64,000 nt of DNA, taken from contig JBJXFB010000093.1 of NCBI GenBank assembly GCA_046155895.1, positions 14,631 to 78,630 of the forward strand, given 5' to 3'. The position numbers were made by a program, and so were the translations under genes. This document shows, piece after piece, positions 1 to 6,376 of this stretch. The number at the start of each line of letters is the position of its first letter. Position 1 is the stretch's first letter. This DNA comes from DASYPQ01 sp046155895 (GTDB lineage: Bacteria > Planctomycetota > UBA1135 > GCA-002686595). The notes under the pieces are model-generated. The model saw nothing but the letters and a program-made list of their open reading frames with translations, was not told the DNA's origin and made no database searches.

Positions 1-244
1 TCTCCTTGCAGAGCTCGAGCGCGGGGGCGACACCGCCCGAACGCAGCGTCTCGAGCACCTTCTTCCCGAATCGCTCGCTGCCGAGCCGGCCGGAGGCGAG
101 GCCGATCCCGCGCTCGACCGCATAGGCGAGCGCGACCACGGAACAGGCTCCGATCGGCCACATGATCGGGCCTCCGCTCTTCGTGAGCTCCCAGAGGGAA
201 GGCAGGCCGTCCGCCTGCGCGAGGACGAGGGTGACAGGGTGCAT
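1..244 (-). CDS. MotA/TolQ/ExbB proton channel family protein (N-terminal part)
   Basis: This gene runs off the left edge; only about 81 N-terminal codons are visible. After a short leader the protein carries the typical first ExbB/TolQ membrane segment: a GGPIMWPI motif followed by a hydrophobic helix ending in VERG, the same signature found in the long ExbB homologue at 10100-11596 (GGPIMWPLL...VIER). The family forms the pentameric channel that turns proton flux into work on TonB, TolA or similar proteins. The ATG at 244 is preceded by an AAGGAGA ribosome binding site about 8 bases upstream. It lies 38 bases downstream of the large TPR gene on the same strand, so the two are probably one operon. 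The substrate system is unknown because the rest lies outside the window. Confidence 0.8.
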   Translation of the reverse strand, partial: MHPVTLVLAQADGLPSLWELTKSGGPIMWPIGACSVVALAYAVERGIGLASGRLGSERFGKKVLETLRSGGVAPALELCKE

Positions 245-282
245 CGTTGGTTTCTCCTTGCGGTCCAGGGGTTGTGCGCGGG

Positions 283-3200
283 TCAGGCTTGGCGCCTGCT
301 CTTGGGCTCGAGCTCGGCGAGACGACGTTTGGCGACGGCTGCCGCCGGGCTCCGCTCGTGCTTCTCGACGAGCTTGCGGTACTGCTCCACGGCTCGCTTC
401 GCGTCGCCGCTCGCCTCGAGCGCGCGGCCGGCGCCGAGCATCGCCTCCGCGGTCTCCTCGGGCAGGTCGTAGAGGACTTCGACCTTGAGGAACTCCGAGA
501 GCGCCGAGTCGTAGGACTTCGCCGCGAGGTGCATGCGGCCGAGCTCGAGGTGCGCGCGCGCGCCGAGGACGCCCTTGTCGAGGGCGATCGTGCGCTCGAA
601 AGCACCCTGCGCCTCGCGCGAGCGGTCGAGATGCGCGAGCGCCCGCCCGCGGGCGAGCTCGGCTTCGGCCAGGTTCTCGAAGTCGGGCTTCGCCGAGAGC
701 AGCGCACCCAGCGCTTCCAGCGCGCCCTTCCAGTCCTCGCGCTCGCAGCGCGCGAGACCGAGGCGGAAAAGCACCTTGGGCAGGACTTCGTGCTTGGGGG
801 CCTCCTTGCGCACGCGCTCGAGCGCCGCGCAGGCCTCGTCGAACTCCTTCTGACGGTAGTGCGACTCGCCCAGGAGGAAGAGCGACTCGTGGAACAGCGT
901 GCTCTTCGGATGGCCTGCCAGGAGCTCGGCGAAGTTCCTCTCGGCTCCCGCCGCATCGCCGGCCTTCAAGCGCGCGTAGCCGGCCTTGTAGAGCGCGCGG
1001 TCGCGCGCGGGATTCGCCGTGATCTCGGCCGCGGCGTCGTAGAGCTCGAGGGCGCGCGCGCCGTCTCCGCTCTCGAGCCGGGCCTCGCCGACGAAGAAGG
1101 CGGCCTCGGCGACCGCGGCCTCGTCCTCCGCGGCCTCCGCGGCGCGCACGAGCTCGCGCTCGGCATCCTCGACACGACCCTCATCGAGACAGAGGTAGAC
1201 GCGCTCGATGCCGATCGATGCGGCGAGGCCGCGGCCGCCCGAGGGCATCTTCCGTGCGCGAGCCTCCAGGGCGTCGAGCATCGCGAACGCTTCGCGCGGG
1301 CGACCCGCCTTGCGCAGGGGCTCGATCGCCGAACGCGCCGTGCGCAGGAGGCGCGGCCCGTCCTGGCTCGAGGAGAGCAGCGCGTCCCAAGCCGCCGCGA
1401 GCCCAGCCGTGCCCTGCGGGATCCTCGCCTCGCACCACACGAGGAGCTCGAGCGCGGACACGCGCACCTTCTCGTCGCCGCTTCCGCCCTCGATCCAGGG
1501 GCGGAGCAGCTTGGCGGCCGCCGCGGCGTCGCCTTGCTCGTGCAGGCACCAGGCGAGCCCGTAGCGCGCCGACGCCGCGAGCGGCGTGCTCCCACCGGCC
1601 TCGATCACCGCGCGGTAGTGCGCCGCCGCTTCGCCGGGTCGTTGGGCGGCCGCGAGACGCTCCGCGAGCTCGAGGCGCGCCTCGTTCGCCAGCGCGTCCT
1701 CGCCGTGCTCGCGGAGGAAGCTCTCGAGACGACTCGTCCCGCCGGCGGAGCTGTCGAGCCGGGCGAGGCGGAACTCCGCCTCCGCCGCGTGCGCGCCGCG
1801 GCCGAAGCGTTTCGCGTAGGTGGCGTAGGCCCCGCGCGCTCCCTCGGCATCGCCCGCGGCTTCCAGCGAACGGCCGGTCATGAACTGCGCCTCCGCCGCC
1901 TCGGGCGAGTCGCCACCGTCCTGGGCGAGCTTGGCGAACGACTTCGCCGCCCCGGCGGAGTCCCCAGCCAGGTAGCGGCACCACGAGATGCGCGACTGAC
2001 AGCGCAGGCGCTGCGCCGGATCGCGCTCGCTCTCGAGCGCGGACCGGAAGTGCCCGTGCGCCTCCTCGAAACGCTTCTCGGCGAGAGCCGCTTCCGCGAC
2101 GACCATGCGGGCCTCATTGCGGTAGGTGCTCTCGGGGAAGCGCTCGAGGAGCGCCTCCGCCGAATGGCGCGCGTCGGCGGTTCGGCCCGCCTGGAGCGCC
2201 GCGACGGCGGCGGCTTGGAGCGCGTAGTCGGAGCCGGCGCGCTGATACTCCTTCAGGGCCTCCTCCCCTTTCCCGAGCGCGGTGAGGAGATCCGCGCGCG
2301 ACGCGCGCAGCCGCGCGATCGCCGCCGCGTCCTTCTCGAACTCGAGGGCGCGGTCGAGGGACCGCAGGGCCGCTTCCTCGTCGCCCGCGGCGGACTCCGC
2401 GCGCGAACGCCAGGCGTAGACCTCCGCGCTCGACCCCGCGGCGTCGGACTTCAGGAACTCGAGGGCCGCCGCGTGATCGCCGGCGGCGAGGAATTCGATG
2501 CCGGCGTGGAGCGCGCATTCCGCGGCGTACCGGCTGCCCGGGAGCTCGGCGGGGACGCGCGCGAAGGCCTGCGCGGCTCGGGCGTGGTCGCCGAGCGCCG
2601 CGTGAGAAAAGCCCGCGCCACGCAGCGAGCCGTCGAGCCAGGGGCCGTTCCGCACGGCCGCGTAGGCGGCGAGCGCCCCGCGCGGATCCTGGAGCTCGAA
2701 GAGCGCCTCGCCCAGCAGGAACCGGAGCTCGTCGGCGCGATCGCTCCGCGGATACTGCTCCAGGAAGGACCGCGCGGCTTGCGCCGCTCCGTCGAAGCGG
2801 CGGGTCTTGAACGCGCACCAGGCGAGACCCGCGACCGCGTCGTCGGTGTATTCGGACTTCGCGTCGCCGGAGAGGACGGCCCGGTAGCTCTGCTCGGCCT
2901 CGCCGTAGCGTTCGCAGCGCATCTGGGCCTCCCCGAGCAGCCAGAGCGCGGGCACCTGCAAGTAGCTCTTGTCCCCCTTCAGGACGCGTTGGAAGGAAGC
3001 TCCCGCCCGGCGGCAATCACCCGACTCGAGCTCGCATTGGCCGAGGCGGAAAGCCACCTCGGACTCGAACTCGAAGTCGCGCAGGGAGGCGAGAGCCTCG
3101 AAATGGACGCCCGCCTTCACCGTCTCGCGGAGCTCGAACAGCGCGCACGCGAGCCGGTACCTGGCGGCGGCGGCCCGCGCGTGCTTGGGGTAGCGGGCGA

Positions 3201-3378
3201 GGAAGGACTCGGCCTCCTTCACGACCTGGTCGTGCATGCCCTTCTCGGCCAGACCGGCGACGAAGGCGTACTGCTCGTCGGCGTCGTCGACTGCGATCGC
3301 CGCGCTCAGCGCAGCCGGGAGGATCGTGCTCGGAACATGGGCGAGCAGAGGAAAGGCGAGAGCGAGAGCGGCCAACAT
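283..3378 (-). CDS. Large secreted TPR-repeat protein
   Basis: A 1031-residue protein with an N-terminal signal peptide (hydrophobic residues 1 to about 29) followed almost entirely by tetratricopeptide-like helical repeats, rich in Ala, Glu and Leu, up to an Arg/Lys tail. Repeats of the type 'YGEAEQSYRAVL' and 'AAAHYRAVIEAG' resemble the YbgF/CpoB and BamD-like TPR proteins that act in the periplasm. The ATG at 3378 has a GAGGAGA site 10 bases upstream. The next gene on the strand encodes an ExbB/TolQ channel, so this protein may be a periplasmic scaffold or regulator of a Tol- or TonB-like energised complex; that role is inferred from position only. TPR proteins bind other proteins, and the partner cannot be read from the sequence. 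Confidence 0.8.
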   Translation of the reverse strand: MLAALALAFPLLAHVPSTILPAALSAAIAVDDADEQYAFVAGLAEKGMHDQVVKEAESFLARYPKHARAAAARYRLACALFELRETVKAGVHFEALASLRDFEFESEVAFRLGQCELESGDCRRAGASFQRVLKGDKSYLQVPALWLLGEAQMRCERYGEAEQSYRAVLSGDAKSEYTDDAVAGLAWCAFKTRRFDGAAQAARSFLEQYPRSDRADELRFLLGEALFELQDPRGALAAYAAVRNGPWLDGSLRGAGFSHAALGDHARAAQAFARVPAELPGSRYAAECALHAGIEFLAAGDHAAALEFLKSDAAGSSAEVYAWRSRAESAAGDEEAALRSLDRALEFEKDAAAIARLRASRADLLTALGKGEEALKEYQRAGSDYALQAAAVAALQAGRTADARHSAEALLERFPESTYRNEARMVVAEAALAEKRFEEAHGHFRSALESERDPAQRLRCQSRISWCRYLAGDSAGAAKSFAKLAQDGGDSPEAAEAQFMTGRSLEAAGDAEGARGAYATYAKRFGRGAHAAEAEFRLARLDSSAGGTSRLESFLREHGEDALANEARLELAERLAAAQRPGEAAAHYRAVIEAGGSTPLAASARYGLAWCLHEQGDAAAAAKLLRPWIEGGSGDEKVRVSALELLVWCEARIPQGTAGLAAAWDALLSSSQDGPRLLRTARSAIEPLRKAGRPREAFAMLDALEARARKMPSGGRGLAASIGIERVYLCLDEGRVEDAERELVRAAEAAEDEAAVAEAAFFVGEARLESGDGARALELYDAAAEITANPARDRALYKAGYARLKAGDAAGAERNFAELLAGHPKSTLFHESLFLLGESHYRQKEFDEACAALERVRKEAPKHEVLPKVLFRLGLARCEREDWKGALEALGALLSAKPDFENLAEAELARGRALAHLDRSREAQGAFERTIALDKGVLGARAHLELGRMHLAAKSYDSALSEFLKVEVLYDLPEETAEAMLGAGRALEASGDAKRAVEQYRKLVEKHERSPAAAVAKRRLAELEPKSRRQA

Positions 3379-3679
3379 CGATGCGTTCTCCTCGGACGAA
3401 ACTGTTCCGGGCGGAGGCCGCGAGGGGATCAGGGCGGTCTCAACTACCCCGATAGTAGTGACTCCGAGGCGGGGCCGACAGCGACAGGTCTGTATGTGTT
3501 CGATGAACTGCGCGGTCCTCGGCGGACTGCCAGGACTCGCGGACCAGCCACGGGGACAGGTTCACCTGCAGGCGGAGTAGCGCGAGGTCGGCACGGCCTT
3601 GGGACTGGCTTCAAGACCTTCGTCTTCGGCGGCGGCCGCGCGGGCGCTCACGGGCGCGCCTTGGCAGAGTCGCTCGCCG
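3379..3679. other. Intergenic region upstream of the TPR/ExbB pair
   Basis: About 300 bases lie between the start of the TPR gene and the end of the FG-GAP gene, both on the minus strand. I see no convincing gene here. It should contain the promoter of the TPR-exbB pair. A TACTAT element read on the minus strand near 3450-3460 is a possible -10 box but has no clear -35 partner. Confidence 0.4.
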
Positions 3680-4846
3680 TCAGCGACTCAGGAGCACGGA
3701 GACGTCGCTCGACTCCGTGTTCGCGGTCGCGATGTCCGGCCTTCCGTCCCCATCGACGTCGCCCGCGGCGATCCGCCCGGTGCCCTTTCCCGTGGAGAAG
3801 GGTGCTCCGGACGCCGGCGAGAAGGCTCCCCTTCCGTCTCCCAGGAGGACCCTGAGGCTCTCGCTCGTTGCGAGCGCGAGATCCTGCTTCTGGTCGCGAT
3901 TCAAGTCGAGCACGACCGCCGACGAAACCCCCCGCCCCATCGCGATCGGGGAGTGCGTCGAGGCACGGAATCCCCCCTTGCCGTCGCCCATCAGGAGACT
4001 CATCAGGTCGCTGTCGTCGTGCGTCGCCACCAGATCGAGCGCGCCGTCCCCGTCGAGGTCGGCGAGCGCCACGAAGTACGGACCCTCGGCAACCGTGAGG
4101 GGTGAGCTCGCGCCCGGCCGAAACCCGCCCTTTCCGTCGCCGACGAGCAGCGTGACCGTGCGGGCGAGGCTGTTGTGCTCGCGGTAGTACCGTCCGAACC
4201 CGGCCTCGGGGACGGCGATGTCGACGTGTCCGTCCTTGTCGATGTCGCCTAGGGCGGGCGGATACGGAGCGGGCCCGACCTTGAATGGCGACGAAGGAGC
4301 CGCCTTGAACCCGCCGCGGCCGTCGCCCAGCATGACCCCTACCGTGCCCTCCTCGCTCTGCACGGTGACGAGGTCGACGCGGCCGTCCTCGTCGACATCC
4401 GCGGCTTGCAATCCGTGGTTGTGGGGGGTGGTTCCGATCGCGGACAAGAAGGGCGACCCGGGTGCGGGAGCGAATCCCCCTCGACCGTCGTTGAGCAGCA
4501 CGACGATTCCGTAGCTGTCGTGGCTCGCGACTGCCAGGTCGAGCCTGCCGTCGCGGTTCAGATCGGCGAGCACCATCTCGCCGGGAAGGGATTCGAGCGG
4601 AATCACCCGTTCGGGAACGGAGGCGAATCCCCCACGACCGTCCCCCGCCAGGATCGTGATCGCAGGTTTCTTCGTGGCCGTGATCACGAGGTCGAGGAAG
4701 GAATCCCCGTTCACATCACCCATCGCGACGTTGCCTGCTCCGTCCTGGATCTCGAGCGGGGATCCTGGCGCCGGGACGAGCAGCGGCTGCGGAGATTGGG
4801 CCCGGCATGCCAGAGCGATCAGCGTGAAAAAGTCGTGCGCGTTCAT
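3680..4846 (-). CDS. FG-GAP/VCBS repeat seven-bladed beta-propeller protein
   Basis: A 388-residue protein with a short N-terminal signal-like segment followed by seven repeats. Each repeat has an Asp-rich calcium loop (for example DVNGDSFLDL, DLNRDGRLDL, DVDEDGRVDL, DIDKDGHVDI, DLDGDGALDL, DVDGDGRPDI), and the repeats are joined by LLGDGRGGF-type turns. Six of these turns are complete and the last ends as SVLLSR, which fits one closed seven-bladed propeller. FG-GAP/VCBS propellers are extracellular or periplasmic and bind ligands or calcium; no enzyme domain is attached here. It is transcribed away from the VOC-fold gene at 4945. The start at 4846 gives the signal-like leader, but I see no strong ribosome binding site. 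Confidence 0.85.
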   Translation of the reverse strand: MNAHDFFTLIALACRAQSPQPLLVPAPGSPLEIQDGAGNVAMGDVNGDSFLDLVITATKKPAITILAGDGRGGFASVPERVIPLESLPGEMVLADLNRDGRLDLAVASHDSYGIVVLLNDGRGGFAPAPGSPFLSAIGTTPHNHGLQAADVDEDGRVDLVTVQSEEGTVGVMLGDGRGGFKAAPSSPFKVGPAPYPPALGDIDKDGHVDIAVPEAGFGRYYREHNSLARTVTLLVGDGKGGFRPGASSPLTVAEGPYFVALADLDGDGALDLVATHDDSDLMSLLMGDGKGGFRASTHSPIAMGRGVSSAVVLDLNRDQKQDLALATSESLRVLLGDGRGAFSPASGAPFSTGKGTGRIAAGDVDGDGRPDIATANTESSDVSVLLSR

Positions 4847-4904
4847 GATGGGCTGCGGGACGACAGGCGGTGGAGGCGTTAGCGCTCCGCATGTCCCCGG
4901 ACGG

Positions 4905-4910
4905 TATCAT
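4905..4910 (+). promoter_or_regulatory. Putative -10 element of the VOC-family gene
   Basis: TATCAT preceded by CGG, 34 bases upstream of the ATG at 4945. It matches the recurring TA-[TG]-C-N-T element seen in front of many genes of this window. Confidence 0.4.
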
Positions 4911-4944
4911 CGCTCGTCCGCAGCGCTTTCCCCGGAGCTCCCCC

Positions 4945-5403
4945 ATGCCCAAGTTCCCCAAGCCCCCCGGTCATCACACGGTCACGCCCGGCTTCGCCGT
5001 CCCCAAGGCGACCCAGGTCCTCGAGTTCCTCCAGAAAGCGTTCGGCGGCAAGATCGTCGATCGCTACGACGCGCCCGACGGCACGATCGCGCACATCGAG
5101 GTGATGCTCGGCGACTCGGTCGTGATGTTCGGCGAGGCGAATCCTGCTCACGGCATGGCGGCCATGCCCGCATCGCTCTCGTACTATGTCGAGGACGGCG
5201 ACGCGGTCGACGTCACCTACAAGCGCGCGCTCGCTTCGGGCGCCACCTCGGTGATGGAGCCGAAGAACCAGTTCTACGGATACCGCTCCGCGACCGTGAA
5301 GGATCCCGGCGGCAACAAGTGGACGATCTGCGCGGTCGTCGAGCAGGTTTCGCCGCAGGAAATGCAGCGCCGGATGGCCGAGATGATGAAGGGCGCGAAG
5401 TAG
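4945..5403 (+). CDS. VOC-superfamily (glyoxalase/PhnB-like) protein
   Basis: A 152-residue protein of the vicinal oxygen chelate fold. It shows the PhnB-like pattern: a leading HHTVTPGFAV strand, AFGGKIVDRYDAPDGTIAHIEV, GDSVVMFGE, and the second half ending FYGYRSATVKDPGGNKWTI. In this family the fold binds a metal or a small molecule, and many members are glyoxalase- or bleomycin-resistance-like; the substrate cannot be told from sequence. The frame is open upstream, but the ATG at 4945 is preferred because a GGAG site lies just before it and the putative -10 element sits 34 bases upstream. The length matches single-chain PhnB-like proteins. Confidence 0.8.
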   Translation: MPKFPKPPGHHTVTPGFAVPKATQVLEFLQKAFGGKIVDRYDAPDGTIAHIEVMLGDSVVMFGEANPAHGMAAMPASLSYYVEDGDAVDVTYKRALASGATSVMEPKNQFYGYRSATVKDPGGNKWTICAVVEQVSPQEMQRRMAEMMKGAK

Positions 5404-5579
5404 TCGAGCGCTACACGACCTTCTGGTCGAGCCGTCGGATCAGATCGAGGATGCGCGGCGGGACCTCGCAAAAAGCCCGGACGATCAGCAGGAGAGCGAG
5501 CGCGAGATGGAGTTTCCCGGGGCGTCCCTGACGCCTGGACCTTCCGCGCTTCCCCGTTCGCCGTGCTCCGTGCCCGGCA

Positions 5580-6167
5580 TCACTGCGCGCTGATCGCGGA
5601 TTCGATCGCCGCCCGGAGCTCGGGATCCTCCGGAGTCGTCTTGCTCGACCAGAACCGGATCGGCTTCCCGTCCCTACCCACGAGGTACTTGCAGAAATTC
5701 CAGTTCGGCACCTGGCCCGTCGACGCCTGGAGCCACGCGAAGAGCGGAGCCTGGCCGCTGCCCGCCTTCACGCTCACCTTCTCGAACAACGGGAAGGTCA
5801 CCTGGAAGCGGTCGGTGCAGAACGTGCGGATCTGGCCCGCGTCGCCCGGCTCCTGGCCCCCGAAATCGTTGCTCGGGAACCCGAGCACCTCGAATCCTCG
5901 CGGCCCGAGCTCCTGATGGAGCGCCTCGAGCCCGGAGTACTGCGGCGTGTAGCCGCACTCGCTCGCGGTGTTCACGACGAGGACGACTCTTCCGCGCCAC
6001 GCCTCGAGCGAGACGGGCTGTCCCTCCAGGGTCCGCACCTCGAATTCGCCGAGAAGCGCGGGCCTCTCGTCGGACTGGACCACCGACTTCGAGGTCGTGG
6101 GTCCGGAGCAGCCGGCGAGGAGCAGGACGGATAGGACGACAGGCAGCGCGAGCCGGATGGTCTCCAT
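5580..6167 (-). CDS. Lipoprotein glutathione peroxidase-family thiol peroxidase
   Basis: A 195-residue protein with a lipoprotein signal (LLLAGC, lipidated Cys20) followed by a complete glutathione-peroxidase fold. The peroxidatic residue is Cys71 in NTASECGYTPQY, so it is a Cys and not a selenocysteine enzyme. Gln105 (FGGQEPG) and Trp156 (WNF) complete the catalytic set. In the usual GFPCNQFGGQEPG segment the resolving Cys is Ser here (GFPSNDFGGQEPG), while a Cys is present after WNF (Cys159). The enzyme should reduce peroxides at the cell envelope, probably with thioredoxin-like donors. The start at 6167 is chosen because it gives the lipoprotein signal; a TATCTT element lies only 10 bases upstream, so the mRNA may be nearly leaderless. 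The gene is divergent from the TonB-dependent receptor gene. Confidence 0.88.
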   Translation of the reverse strand: METIRLALPVVLSVLLLAGCSGPTTSKSVVQSDERPALLGEFEVRTLEGQPVSLEAWRGRVVLVVNTASECGYTPQYSGLEALHQELGPRGFEVLGFPSNDFGGQEPGDAGQIRTFCTDRFQVTFPLFEKVSVKAGSGQAPLFAWLQASTGQVPNWNFCKYLVGRDGKPIRFWSSKTTPEDPELRAAIESAISAQ

Positions 6168-6177
6168 GGTTCGACCC

Positions 6178-6183
6178 AAGATA
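6178..6183 (-). promoter_or_regulatory. Putative -10 element of the glutathione peroxidase gene
   Basis: TATCTT on the minus strand in a GGTATCTTGGG context, about 10 bases before the ATG. The short distance suggests a leaderless or nearly leaderless transcript. Confidence 0.35.
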
Positions 6184-6294
6184 CCGCCGGCGACTCTCCG
6201 CCCGCACCCCCGGACAGGCCGACCCGCCCGTTCGTGCCCAACGACGTTCACGACAACCCAACCTCTCCCTCACATCTTCCTGATCTTTCCTTCC

Positions 6295-6300
6295 TAGCCT
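6295..6300 (+). promoter_or_regulatory. Putative -10 element of the TonB-uptake operon
   Basis: TAGCCT located 76 bases upstream of the receptor start at 6377, in an otherwise pyrimidine-rich stretch. No convincing -35 box is seen. Confidence 0.3.
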
Positions 6301-6376
6301 CCTAGCGCAGGACCGGACCGCAGCGACATCGTGAAGATCAGCATCCCGCGCGGAAACTACGCCGAATGGGCCAGAC

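Noticed and set aside
247..3855. Very long plus-strand open frame opposite the TPR gene
   Set aside because: It is the antisense shadow of a GC-rich gene; composition is Arg/Ala/Leu-rich without domains, whereas the minus strand gives a signal peptide and clean TPR repeats.
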